A stretch of 64,000 nt of DNA, from positions 310,001-374,000 of the forward strand of contig JADKJP010000007.1 in NCBI GenBank assembly GCA_016720935.1, in the 5' to 3' direction. The DNA comes from Bacteroidota bacterium (GTDB lineage: Bacteria > Bacteroidota > Bacteroidia > AKYH767-A > 2013-40CM-41-45). The notes under the pieces were generated by a model. That model worked only from the letters and a program-made list of their open reading frames with translations. It did not search any database and was not told the origin of the DNA. How positions within the stretch are numbered: position 1 is the first letter of the stretch; every line of letters begins with the position of its first letter. This document shows, piece after piece, positions 52,395 through 62,139 of this stretch. The position numbers and the translations under genes were made by a program.

Positions 52395-52820
52395 ATGGAA
52401 AAAATCGTGAACATACTGCTGGTTGACGACGATGAAGTGGATTGTATGAATGTCCAGAGGGCGTTCAAAAAAAGTAACATTTCTAATCCACTGTTTATTG
52501 CGCATAATGGTGTTGAGGCATTGGATCGCCTTCGTGGAACGAATGGAGTGGAAAAAATTCTGCCCGTTCCCAGGATTATCCTGCTGGACATAAATATGCC
52601 AAAAATGAATGGTCTTGAATTCCTAAAGGAACTCAGGGCTGACAAAGACCTCCATAACATTAGTGTTTTTGTAATGACCACTTCAAACGATGACAAAGAC
52701 CGTTTTGAAGCTTACAACTATAATGTTGCTGGTTATATCATCAAGCCTATCTCCTTTGAAAACTTCGTTGCTGCCGTTTCCATTCTGAATAATTTCTGGC
52801 AGCTCTGTGAACAGCCTTAA
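52395..52820 (+). CDS. Single-domain response regulator (CheY/Rcp1-like)
   Basis: 141 residues, receiver domain only. Acidic pocket VDDDE (residues 10-14), phospho-acceptor Asp65 in LLDINMPKMNG, switch Thr in MTTSND and Lys in IKPIS are all present. The long alpha4 loop and NG motif fit the Rcp1/CheY-like group that receives phosphate from phytochrome-type kinases. No output domain, so it acts by protein contact or phosphotransfer. Divergent from the histidine kinase. Confidence 0.93.
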   Translation: MEKIVNILLVDDDEVDCMNVQRAFKKSNISNPLFIAHNGVEALDRLRGTNGVEKILPVPRIILLDINMPKMNGLEFLKELRADKDLHNISVFVMTTSNDDKDRFEAYNYNVAGYIIKPISFENFVAAVSILNNFWQLCEQP

Positions 52821-52840
52821 ATGATTCAGCATATAGATAT

Positions 52841-52877
52841 AAAAAAAAAGGTCCGGAATCCCGGACCTTTTTTTTAT
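52841..52877. terminator. Bidirectional terminator
   Basis: A-run, stem GGTCCGG (52850-52856) with CCGGACC (52861-52867), T-run. Confidence 0.93.
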
Positions 52878-52889
52878 GAATAGCTCATC

Positions 52890-54161
52890 TTAAGCAACGA
52901 GTTTGAAGTGCTTATAAATTTCAGACATACTCGATTTTGAATCCTCAAGTGCCTGAGGCAATTGTTTAGCGATTTCATTCAGGATATTGTCAATATCCTC
53001 GTAAGTATGCAAGCGATTCATTGGGATGCGTAAACCTGTATTATTATAGGATACACTTGGAAAAACGCTCAGATTAAAATAATAACCCTGGTTCATCATG
53101 CGTTTCACCATATTGTAACCTACATCTGGCTTCCCTACTCCAATGAACCCGATTGGCGAATTGGTCTCATTAATCAAAGGCAATCCTAGTTTTTTTGCGG
53201 TACTATTGAAATACTCCATTTTCAATCGAAGCTCATCCTGGAAAGTGTAAATCTCATCGCTCAGGTGAATTTTAGCAGATTCAACTGTCGCACCCAAAAC
53301 CATTGGAGGCATCTGAATTGAAAAGATAAATGCCTTGCTTGTATTTTTAATCAGATTAAAACTTGCTTCCTCAGGATAAATCAGGAGCCCGCCGGAAGTA
53401 CCAAATGCTTTGGTGAGTCCTGTTGTGAGATACAGACGCGGATGGTAATCCCCCTGACTGAGAACATAACCTGTTCCATTCGGACCTGCCCAGCTCATGC
53501 CATGGATATCGTCCAGATACAAATTGAGTTGTTCGTATTGATCAGCCAGTTTGTACAGATCTTTAACCGGAGCATAATCGCCCTGCATAGAATATACACC
53601 ATCGGCCATGTACCAGATTTTGCGATAATCATCTTTCAAAGCCTTGATCCGGCTTTCCAGCATGTCGACTCTGTTGTGGCGAATTAATTCAATATGTATA
53701 TCCCTGTTTCTTAATAATTGAACCGCTGTTTGAACACTGTCATGAACCTGCGAATCCATGATAACCGCATCATCATTGCCTACCAGAATCGGGATGTTCG
53801 ACATGTGTCCGACTGTAAGTGATTGCAACAACAAAAGTGGTTTTCCAAAAAACATTTTTTTCAACAATTCTTCTGATTGCTGATAATAACTCGAAGAAAC
53901 ATATGCACGTGAAGATGAAAATTGAGTTCCGTATTTATTGACTGCTTCAATTGCTCCCGCTTTTATTCTTGGATCATGTTCCAGACCAAGATATCCGCAA
54001 GAACCAAAATAGAGCATTTTCTTTCCACGAATAGTAATATGACGACCATCTAAAATTTCATCATCAGTACTGTTATGGACAATACCCAATTTAGCGGCAA
54101 TTGAGGCAACCTGGTTGACAATCTCAATTACCATGTCGTGCTTACTCTTAAGATCTGACAT
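52890..54161 (-). CDS. Alpha-oxoamine-synthase-like PLP-dependent enzyme
   Basis: 423 residues, fold type I. GSCGYLGLEHDPR near residue 52, the cofactor-facing DGVYSMQGDYAP, DDIHGMSWAGPNG and the Schiff-base Lys in GLTKAFGTSGG are the alpha-oxoamine synthase set (8-amino-7-oxononanoate synthase, serine palmitoyltransferase, KBL). Serine palmitoyltransferase is a possibility because many Bacteroidota make sphingolipids, but the active-site sequence DDIHGMSW differs from DEAHGVG/DEAHSIG of known enzymes. The upstream codons to 54197 start with TTG and are unlikely. Confidence 0.85.
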   Translation of the reverse strand: MSDLKSKHDMVIEIVNQVASIAAKLGIVHNSTDDEILDGRHITIRGKKMLYFGSCGYLGLEHDPRIKAGAIEAVNKYGTQFSSSRAYVSSSYYQQSEELLKKMFFGKPLLLLQSLTVGHMSNIPILVGNDDAVIMDSQVHDSVQTAVQLLRNRDIHIELIRHNRVDMLESRIKALKDDYRKIWYMADGVYSMQGDYAPVKDLYKLADQYEQLNLYLDDIHGMSWAGPNGTGYVLSQGDYHPRLYLTTGLTKAFGTSGGLLIYPEEASFNLIKNTSKAFIFSIQMPPMVLGATVESAKIHLSDEIYTFQDELRLKMEYFNSTAKKLGLPLINETNSPIGFIGVGKPDVGYNMVKRMMNQGYYFNLSVFPSVSYNNTGLRIPMNRLHTYEDIDNILNEIAKQLPQALEDSKSSMSEIYKHFKLVA

Positions 54162-54302
54162 AACTAAGGTTTTGGATCCGGCTAAATCGCAGTTCAACCC
54201 AGATCAACGTTGGGGTGATCAAAACGCGTATACAAATCTAAAGAAAGTATAAAATGATCATATTTCCAAAAAAATCTATTTATAAGCAATGTTTTCAACA
54301 GT

Positions 54303-54334
54303 AATAAAAAAGCCCGGTTGAAAGAACCGGGCTT
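54303..54334 (-). terminator. Terminator of the giant PKD protein gene
   Basis: 10-bp stem AAGCCCGGTT (54310-54319) with AACCGGGCTT (54325-54334), followed on the minus strand by six U. Confidence 0.9.
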
Positions 54335-54355
54335 AAAATTGTGAATAAATGCTAT

Positions 54356-57300
54356 CTATCGGACAACGCTTACATGGCCTATGAGCACATCCCGCTTGTT
54401 GTTCACATCAACCGTAGAAACACGGTATACGTAGGTGTCTGACTGAACCGGATTACCATCCACTTTTCCATCCCATCCTCCGCTAACATTATCCCACTCG
54501 TAGATTTTTAAGCCCCAACGGTCATAAATGGCAGCTTTCATCTCTACAATATTATAAGAATAAACATGGAAAACATCGTTTTTGGTGTCATTATTTGGTG
54601 TAAAGGCAGTCGGAATGTAAATCGTAGAACTAGGTCTGATTTCAAGTCTGCTCACAGTAGTATCCACACAACCATTATAATCAACGGTAACCAGTTGAAT
54701 ATCGTACACTCCGATGTCAGGATATTGGTGGGCAGGAGAATATTCAGTTGATGTTTCACCATCTCCGAAACTCCAGTAATAGAAGCCCGGACTGGTTGTT
54801 TCATTTACAAAATTAACAAGCGGATAAATATCGCTTGCATGTGATGCATCTGAAATGAAAGTAGAAACAGGACCCTGATAAATATTCACCGCATTCGGGC
54901 GAACAAGGGTGGTGCTGCAACCGCTATCAGTAGTAGCCGTCAGGGATACCTGATACCATCCCGGGGCTCCATACAGATGCTCAGGGTTTTGATCTGTTGT
55001 TGCCTGACCATCACCAAATGCCCATTGATACTGTGTAATATTACCGGTTATTGGGAAGGATAAATCAGTCATTTGTGTTGTAACGCCAAAGCATACATTC
55101 AAGGTCTGGAAATCTACAACCGGTTTAGGAATTACCCTTATCACGCCATCAGTACTATCCTGGCAACCATGATTAGAAGTGATCAACATGTGAATCGGAT
55201 AAACTCCGGCATCAACATAAGTGTGATTGGGAGAGGGATCAGCGCCGGTATTACCGTCACCAAAGGTCCAATACCATGAACTGATGTTTCCATCCGGAAT
55301 ACTGCTTCCGTCAGTGAAATTCGCCGCATTGTCTTCACATACAGCAGATGTACTGAATGCCGCATCTGGAAGAGCAAAAACATTTACCGTTCTGCTCAGG
55401 GAATCAACACAGCCATGCACAGAGGTGACAAGTAAACTTGCCTGGTAGCTGCCATAGGATGAATATTGATGTGTAGGAGTTGCATTTGATGAAAGGGTAT
55501 TGTCTCCAAGATTCCAGCTGTATGCCAGTGGAGTCGCATCACTGATTGAAGAAGCATTTGTAAAAGAAATCGGGTTTCCGAAGCAAACATCCGTTTGTGA
55601 ATAGGATGCAACCGGTTTAGCCCAAATGTTGAGCGGTTGTGTAACAGTATCTTTACATCCTGCTGCAGAAGTAACAATCATACTCACGGTATAATTGCCC
55701 GGGGTATTGTATGGAACAACAGGATTTTGAGCTGAGGAACTTACATTGTTACCAAAATCCCAAGCCCAGGAAGTGACTGTACCTGTGCCGGCGGTAGAAT
55801 GATCAGTGAATGTTACATTGTTGAATTGGCAAACAGCTCCAGTACTGGTGAACGAAGCTACAGGCAATGGATTTACATTTACTATAACCTGGTCGTTATC
55901 CTGACATCCGAAAGAATTCGTCACCAAAACATTATAGGTGACGGCGGCATTCGGATTCACATTCATACTGGATGAATTTACATTACCGGGCGTCCACAAA
56001 TATGAAGAGCCTCCGGATGCAAACAAGGTTGTTGATTCACCGATACAAATGTCCTGATCTGTACCTGCGTAGGCAACCGGAACAGGATTAACCACCACAT
56101 CTACCACATCCGTACTACGGCAACCATTTGCATCAGTCACTTCTAGAGTATAGGTCGTTGTTGCAGCAGGTGAAACAGTGATGTTCTGTGAAAGCAAATT
56201 ACCGGGGTTCCACACATATTGTGACCCACCGGCTCCGGAAAGTGTGGTGTTGAATCCGGGACAAATGCTCGCATTGTTACCTGCATTAGCCACTGGTAAT
56301 GGATTCACACGTACGACATTTAAGGTAGTATCCTTGCAACCGGCATCAGAAGCAACAATCAATTGAACACTGAAATTGCCTGAACCGGCATAAGTCACGG
56401 AAGGATTCTGTTGAGCAGAGTTCTGTCCATTATCAAACGACCAGTTCCAGGAAGAAATAGCTCCTGTTGTAACAGCTGAACCATCTGTAAAATTGATCAC
56501 GTTACCCAAACAAACAGGACCTGAATTAATGAAGGAAGCAACAGGGATCGGATTCACAACCACTGTAACAGTATCATTGCCGGAACATCCGATAGCATCA
56601 CTCACAGTGACAGTATAGGTAGTGGTTAGGGATGGAGTTACAGAGATGGAAGACGTATTAAAGTTGCCGGGAACCCAAAGGTAATTTCCTGCACCTGTGC
56701 TGGCAGCAAGAGTTACTGATCCGCCTTTACATACACTCAAACCATTGCCGGCATCAACAGTAGGCATTGGATTTACAGTAATGACAACCTGATCAGCATC
56801 GGTACATCCACCGGCACTGGTAACGGTAAGCGTATAGGTGGTAGTAGACGCCGGAGTTACATTGGCATTTTGTGTACTAATATTGCCTGGATTCCAGACA
56901 TAAGAAGCACCTCCTGAACCAGTGAGTGTAACAGCAGTACCCTGACAAACAGTTTGCGCGGCACCGGCGTTTGCAACCGGAAGCGGATCTACAATCACCT
57001 GTACAGTATTACTACCCTGACAACTATGGTTATCGGTAACTGTAATTGTATAAGTTGTTGTTGTCGCCGGACTCACATTTATTGATTGAGATGCTCCACC
57101 CGGTGTCCAGTTGTATGAACTGAAACCATTCGGAGCTGTCAGTGTTGCCTGTGCTCCAACACAAATTTGTTGATTGGCAACAGAAACAGTTGGATTTGCA
57201 TAGACTGTTACATCGTGCTGAATCTGATTTTGACAACCTGCTGAATTTGTTACATCAAGAGTAACAGTGAATGTACCCGGTGCGGAAAAAGAGTGGGATG

Positions 57301-59092
57301 GGTTTTGAGTTGCAGCAGTGTTACTGCCACTGGCAGGATCACCGAAGTTCCATGACCATGCTGAGAATGGACCACCGGAAGAAGCATCCGTAAAACTCAT
57401 AGCAGTGCCCTGACACACATTCACTGAGTTGAATGCAGCGGATGGAATGTTTGTATTGACTGTAAGTTGCTGAGTGATTGTATCGCTGCAACCTGTAGCA
57501 GTATTCACAATCAAGGTCACAGTGTAAGTACCATTCGCTGCATATTGATGCGTAGGGTTCTGAGTATTGGCAGTTGCATTGTCGCCAAAATTCCAGTTCC
57601 ACTGGGAAATGACTGCTCCCCCACCCACTGCCGATTGATCTGTAAATTGTATAGGTGTTCCACTGCAATTATTGGAGAAAGTGAAGGCAGCCGCAGGAAC
57701 TCCTGCACCCGGAAGAACTCTTACTGTATCAGTATTTTCACAGTTGTTTACATTGTCTTTAACATGCAGATAATAGGTACCAACACCGACATTTGTGAGT
57801 TGCTGGCCAACAGTATTACTCGGCAACCATGTATAGGTGTAATTTCCACTTCCACCTGTTGCTGTTCCGTTCAAAGTCGTTGTTGTATTACAGGATATGG
57901 TTTGATCGACTCCCGCATCCGGTGCCACACCAATTACTGTGAAACAATACGAGAAAATCTGAATGCCCTGGTACGGGCATCTGTCATCACTTACAGTAGC
58001 TGTAAAGCAATGCGCAGATGGACTAATATCCGACGAAGCAGGAGTCCATGAAAAGAATGCTGAGTCTCTCTTTGAACCTGTTACGGTAAATGTTGCTCCT
58101 GCTATAGATTGATCCCAGGTGATGGATGTTGTATCTGCACGATTAGTATCAATTGAAGCAACGTAAAATGAAAATGGTTGTCCGGCACAAATGGTTCTTG
58201 AGAAGGAAGGTGCTCCATTAATACCGGTAAGGAATGGTAGATAATTGTTACAGTTATTCACCGTCAATTGAATGTCACGTTCTACCTGTCCGATCAAAAC
58301 ACCATTTCTGTATTCATTCACGAGCACCGCGAAAACTGTTACATCAGTTTGTGTTGGTGTCATACAAATATCACCGGTAGAGGTATTGAATTGAACAGCA
58401 GGACTTGAAAGAATCGGTTGTGTATTTGAATATCCCGGCAAATATGTTACAGTTGTATTCTGAGCTGTAAGCGGAGTGATCAATTGATATGCGATAGAAT
58501 CTCCATCCAGGTCAAAGGCACCATGATTAAAACAAAAACGTTGACCTACACAAGCGAATGGAACAGGGCGGTTACTAAAGATCGGTGAGTTGTTTGTAAG
58601 TCCGTTTGTGTTGTTGAGCTGAGTATAAACATAGAGAATATCACTTCCTGCTCCGGTTATCGTGGTAATTGCGGCATTACGTGCACTTTCGCCATGACTG
58701 AATGACCAGTCGGCACATGGCCCGGGCAAAGTAACCAGACCCTGGTAAATCCATTCCTCAATCCCGGTATACGATCCACCATTGCAAGTCGACAATTCAG
58801 TCGGACATACAGGTGAAATTTGTGTAGGACTAGATGGAAGCGGATTCAAATTGATTGTTTGAGCAGGGTATGCACAGGAGCTGTTTATTCCAAGATCGAT
58901 AAATGTGGGAGCAGGAATACCACTACAATCCCGGTAAAAAGAAAAAGTCACCAGGTATTGATTCGGACCAACATATTCGTAAGTGATGTCCGCACCCATA
59001 GCGTGACTTGCTTTTGCTTCCGGACTGCAAAAAAGCATACACATCATGAACGAAAAAATGACGGCTAAGCTGTGAAGTTGTGTTCTGTTCAT
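54356..59092 (-). CDS. Giant secreted PKD-repeat protein with T9SS type B (gliding-motility-associated) sorting domain
   Basis: 1578 residues. Signal peptide ending EAKA, then a 270-residue N-terminal region (SHAMGADITYEYVG...) common to large Bacteroidota adhesin-like proteins. Residues about 395-1490 hold 14 modules of 70-85 residues. Two module types alternate: PKD type with FTDxSS and WxWxFGD, and a second type with LPVANAG...C.G..TTL, YxWxPG and TTTYT.EVTD. Each has a Cys pair (C.G and GC.D), likely a disulfide. The C-terminal 90 residues (YIPTAFTPNNDTKND ... DTYVYRVSTVD) are the CHU_C/gliding-motility-associated domain, so it is a T9SS type B cargo. Adhesion or surface structure is inferred; no catalytic domain. 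Confidence 0.9.
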   Translation of the reverse strand: MNRTQLHSLAVIFSFMMCMLFCSPEAKASHAMGADITYEYVGPNQYLVTFSFYRDCSGIPAPTFIDLGINSSCAYPAQTINLNPLPSSPTQISPVCPTELSTCNGGSYTGIEEWIYQGLVTLPGPCADWSFSHGESARNAAITTITGAGSDILYVYTQLNNTNGLTNNSPIFSNRPVPFACVGQRFCFNHGAFDLDGDSIAYQLITPLTAQNTTVTYLPGYSNTQPILSSPAVQFNTSTGDICMTPTQTDVTVFAVLVNEYRNGVLIGQVERDIQLTVNNCNNYLPFLTGINGAPSFSRTICAGQPFSFYVASIDTNRADTTSITWDQSIAGATFTVTGSKRDSAFFSWTPASSDISPSAHCFTATVSDDRCPYQGIQIFSYCFTVIGVAPDAGVDQTISCNTTTTLNGTATGGSGNYTYTWLPSNTVGQQLTNVGVGTYYLHVKDNVNNCENTDTVRVLPGAGVPAAAFTFSNNCSGTPIQFTDQSAVGGGAVISQWNWNFGDNATANTQNPTHQYAANGTYTVTLIVNTATGCSDTITQQLTVNTNIPSAAFNSVNVCQGTAMSFTDASSGGPFSAWSWNFGDPASGSNTAATQNPSHSFSAPGTFTVTLDVTNSAGCQNQIQHDVTVYANPTVSVANQQICVGAQATLTAPNGFSSYNWTPGGASQSINVSPATTTTYTITVTDNHSCQGSNTVQVIVDPLPVANAGAAQTVCQGTAVTLTGSGGASYVWNPGNISTQNANVTPASTTTYTLTVTSAGGCTDADQVVITVNPMPTVDAGNGLSVCKGGSVTLAASTGAGNYLWVPGNFNTSSISVTPSLTTTYTVTVSDAIGCSGNDTVTVVVNPIPVASFINSGPVCLGNVINFTDGSAVTTGAISSWNWSFDNGQNSAQQNPSVTYAGSGNFSVQLIVASDAGCKDTTLNVVRVNPLPVANAGNNASICPGFNTTLSGAGGSQYVWNPGNLLSQNITVSPAATTTYTLEVTDANGCRSTDVVDVVVNPVPVAYAGTDQDICIGESTTLFASGGSSYLWTPGNVNSSSMNVNPNAAVTYNVLVTNSFGCQDNDQVIVNVNPLPVASFTSTGAVCQFNNVTFTDHSTAGTGTVTSWAWDFGNNVSSSAQNPVVPYNTPGNYTVSMIVTSAAGCKDTVTQPLNIWAKPVASYSQTDVCFGNPISFTNASSISDATPLAYSWNLGDNTLSSNATPTHQYSSYGSYQASLLVTSVHGCVDSLSRTVNVFALPDAAFSTSAVCEDNAANFTDGSSIPDGNISSWYWTFGDGNTGADPSPNHTYVDAGVYPIHMLITSNHGCQDSTDGVIRVIPKPVVDFQTLNVCFGVTTQMTDLSFPITGNITQYQWAFGDGQATTDQNPEHLYGAPGWYQVSLTATTDSGCSTTLVRPNAVNIYQGPVSTFISDASHASDIYPLVNFVNETTSPGFYYWSFGDGETSTEYSPAHQYPDIGVYDIQLVTVDYNGCVDTTVSRLEIRPSSTIYIPTAFTPNNDTKNDVFHVYSYNIVEMKAAIYDRWGLKIYEWDNVSGGWDGKVDGNPVQSDTYVYRVSTVDVNNKRDVLIGHVSVVR

Positions 59093-59261
59093 AGAGCTTA
59101 AATTAAATAAGGATTGATTGATAATAATGACAATTAATCCGGGTACCCCCCTTTATCCGGTACTGGGGTAAAAATAACGAAAAAAGCTTCTAATTACCAA
59201 TGTTTTAACACTCCGGCGAAGCCATAGTTTTCAACAATTTCAAATAATTGGACGAACACCA

Positions 59262-60455
59262 CTATTTGATGGGTGAATGAAGTTTGTCAACTGGTATAAA
59301 TACCAGGAAATACAGAATAATCAGGACCGTTCCAACCGCTGAATAAAGAATTGAAAATGAAGGAGAAATATACATCCAGAGAAACCCGGTCAGGAGACTT
59401 GATCCCAGGGAAATAATACTGGATAAACTTTTATAAAATCCTAGTGCTGTACCCCTGTCGGCCTTGAGACATTCACGCGATAGCCATGCTTTCGTAACCC
59501 CATCGGTCAAGGCTCCAAACAAACCATAAATTGCGAACATCACATACAACATCCAGGATTCAGTCATCTGACTAAAGCCAAAATATGCGATTGAAAAGAA
59601 GGCCAAACCAAGAACTACAGTATTACGCATTCCAAACTTATCAGCAAAAAGTCCAGCGGGATAAGCAAGCAAAGCAAATACAAGATTGTACAAAACATAT
59701 GCGAGAATCAAATCCTCATCACCAATTCCTTTGAGATGTGATATGAGAAAAAGAAAAGAATCAGAACTGTTCAACACTGCGAAAGCGAGTAATCCCAAAA
59801 CAATTTTTCGATATCCGGAAGATGAAATTTTCCAATACTTGAAATATGAAAAAAATCCGGGACGTGGACTATCAGAAATTTTCTGTTTCTTTTTTTCATG
59901 AATAAAAAGAGTTGCCCCTGCTCCAATTATTCCCGGAATGAAAGCAAGCCAGAAAAGAAATCTGTAATCACCAGGATGTACAGCCAGGTAAGCGATCGCG
60001 ATCAAAGGACCAATAGCAGCCCCAAGGGTATCCATGGCCCTGTGGAAACCAAATATTTTTCCTCTGTCCTTTTCTTCCGATTCATCTGCCAGTAATGCAT
60101 CCCGTGCACTTGTCCTGATACCCTTTCCCAATCGCTCTGAGACTCTGGAAAAGAAAATCCATCCAATTGAATTCCATAAGATCATCATCGGTTTTGCAAA
60201 GGCACTGAGAAAATATCCTATTCTCACAAAAGGCATCCGGGCTCCTGTTCTGTCTGATAATTTCCCGAAATAACCAGTCGACAATCCAATCATCAGTTGC
60301 GCGAAGCCTTCCAGAAAACCAATCCACACTGCAGAAAAACCAACCGATTGCAAATACAATGGCATTACCGGGTACAACATTTCACTGGAGATGTCAGTGA
60401 ATAAACTGACAAATGAAAGCAACAAAACAACCCGTGAAAATGCGCGTAGTTTCAT
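59262..60455 (-). CDS. MFS transporter
   Basis: 397 residues, 12 membrane helices. The loop between helices 2 and 3 (GYFGKLSDRTGARMP) and the loop with SERLGKGIRTSARDALLADESEEKDRGKIFG match the major facilitator superfamily drug:H+ antiporter-type/YfkF-like group. Substrate unknown. It begins 12 bases after the phosphatase stop and is the last gene of the adk-obgE operon as seen here; function may relate to phosphate-containing substrates but this is only positional. Confidence 0.87.
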   Translation of the reverse strand: MKLRAFSRVVLLLSFVSLFTDISSEMLYPVMPLYLQSVGFSAVWIGFLEGFAQLMIGLSTGYFGKLSDRTGARMPFVRIGYFLSAFAKPMMILWNSIGWIFFSRVSERLGKGIRTSARDALLADESEEKDRGKIFGFHRAMDTLGAAIGPLIAIAYLAVHPGDYRFLFWLAFIPGIIGAGATLFIHEKKKQKISDSPRPGFFSYFKYWKISSSGYRKIVLGLLAFAVLNSSDSFLFLISHLKGIGDEDLILAYVLYNLVFALLAYPAGLFADKFGMRNTVVLGLAFFSIAYFGFSQMTESWMLYVMFAIYGLFGALTDGVTKAWLSRECLKADRGTALGFYKSLSSIISLGSSLLTGFLWMYISPSFSILYSAVGTVLIILYFLVFIPVDKLHSPIK

Positions 60456-60467
60456 AATCAGGAATTG

Positions 60468-62126
60468 TTATTTCAACACTTCCAGAATAGGATGACCGGT
60501 GCAACCACTCGGAGATTCAATATTCAGCATCGTGCAAATTGTAGGCGCGATGTCAACAATATTCACTTCACGTGCTGTGGATCCGGCAGTAATTCCCGTG
60601 CCATAAAATATCACCGGTACATGAGTATCGTAGTGATAAAATGAACCATGTGAAGTTCCTGTTTTGGTGTACCAATCCAACCAGCCCGGTTTCAATTGTA
60701 TACTCACATCGGAAGAACGCTGTTGATTGAATCCATTTTGAACCAGCATTTTTAAGCCTTCTCGACAAAGTCCTTTTGACAGTTCACTTGCAGTTAAACT
60801 CTCAGAAACACCATCAAAATGCAACACAAAATCCGCGCACTTTTGTTGAATTTCTTCAAGGTTGAATTTTCTTTTTTCAATTTGTTCTCTGTTCAAATAA
60901 ATATTGTGAGATGAAGCTGAAAGTACAAGATTAGTATCCTTGTAAAGCGTATTCAGATACAGTTTGAGTGAATCGGAAATACTGTTATCCTGAATATTAC
61001 CTGCAGGAATTCTGGAGTCCTGGTTAAATTCAGGATTGTTCACGGCTCCATGATCCGCAGTGAGAAACAAAATGTAGTTGCCATTTCCAATCCTTGTATC
61101 CAAAGTTTTCAGGAATGCTGCAATTTCCAGATCAAGACGCAAATAAGTGTCTTCCATTTCAATCGCGTTAATTCCATACATGTGTCCGATATAATCCGTA
61201 GAAGAAAAGCTTACGGCAAGAAAATCTGTAGTACCGTTTTTTCCCAACTGCTCCCCTTCCAAAGCTGCTTCAGCGAACAATCGTGTATACGTATTTCCGG
61301 AAGGAACCTTGCGGATCAATTCAGATTCTGCAGCTTTTAATGCAGGAAGATTATGAGGGAAAACAGGTTTTGTTTCCCCTTTGTACAATCCTTCGTATTC
61401 ATTATCATCAGCCGAACTTTCAGTGTATTCAGTAATTGGCAAGAGTGTTGTCCATGGATTTGTGAGAAGAGAGTCCACCACTTTTCGATTGTTGAAGCGA
61501 ACTGCCCATTCAGGAAGTTCCTTCATGTAATACGTGCTGCTCACCCAATTATTTGAATACGGATCATGCCAGTACGCAGCATTGGCAGTATGGCCTGCAG
61601 GTAAAATCGCGCCTCTGTCCTTTAGCGAAATCCCAATCACTTTTGATTTGAAATTGGTGGCCAGACGGAGTTCGTCAGTCATTGTTGTACTCAATAATTG
61701 TTTTGGTGACATTTTTCCGGAAATAGATGTTGTTCCAACCGGCTTCATAGTCGTATCACTTACGCAATAAACACTACTCTGTGCAGAACGATCATACCAT
61801 TCATTGGAAATAATTCCGTTTACAGATGGCGTTGCTCCTGTATAAATGCATGCATGTCCTGGTGCCGTGTAGGTTGGTACATAATTGAAATTGGCATTCT
61901 TGCAGAGAAAACCATCGTTGAGCAAACGTTTGAATCCATTATCGTCATAATGCTTCCAATAACGAAACAAATAATCATAACGCATCTGATCTACGACAAT
62001 TCCGACAACCAGTGCAGGCCGCTGTGCAAAAACTTTATAGGTATTTTCAGTCGTCTTGTTTCTTTGTGCTATGGTAATTAATGTGAAACACATCAAAACC
62101 ATTGTTAATTTTAGCTTTAACTTCAT
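60468..62126 (-). CDS. PafA-type alkaline phosphatase
   Basis: 552 residues. Signal peptide ending ITIAQ. The active site of PafA-type phosphomonoesterases can be traced: Asp46 (VVDQMRYD), nucleophile Thr87 in YTAPGHA, Asn108 in ISNEWYD, Lys169/Arg171 in SLKDRGA, then the zinc ligands in STDYIGHMYG, TADHGA and THVPVIF region (HYDTHVP). The K-x-R pair identifies the PafA group, which hydrolyses phosphate monoesters in the periplasm at low phosphate and is widespread in Bacteroidota. It starts 13 bases after the PAP2 stop. Confidence 0.92.
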   Translation of the reverse strand: MKLKLKLTMVLMCFTLITIAQRNKTTENTYKVFAQRPALVVGIVVDQMRYDYLFRYWKHYDDNGFKRLLNDGFLCKNANFNYVPTYTAPGHACIYTGATPSVNGIISNEWYDRSAQSSVYCVSDTTMKPVGTTSISGKMSPKQLLSTTMTDELRLATNFKSKVIGISLKDRGAILPAGHTANAAYWHDPYSNNWVSSTYYMKELPEWAVRFNNRKVVDSLLTNPWTTLLPITEYTESSADDNEYEGLYKGETKPVFPHNLPALKAAESELIRKVPSGNTYTRLFAEAALEGEQLGKNGTTDFLAVSFSSTDYIGHMYGINAIEMEDTYLRLDLEIAAFLKTLDTRIGNGNYILFLTADHGAVNNPEFNQDSRIPAGNIQDNSISDSLKLYLNTLYKDTNLVLSASSHNIYLNREQIEKRKFNLEEIQQKCADFVLHFDGVSESLTASELSKGLCREGLKMLVQNGFNQQRSSDVSIQLKPGWLDWYTKTGTSHGSFYHYDTHVPVIFYGTGITAGSTAREVNIVDIAPTICTMLNIESPSGCTGHPILEVLK

Positions 62127-62139
62127 ATGATCAATTCAA

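Noticed and set aside
57467..58051. 194-codon plus-strand open frame across the PKD gene
   Set aside because: It lies wholly antisense to a clearly coding gene with repeated modules; its codons and cysteine-rich content are the mirror of the repeats, and no start or family is recognisable.
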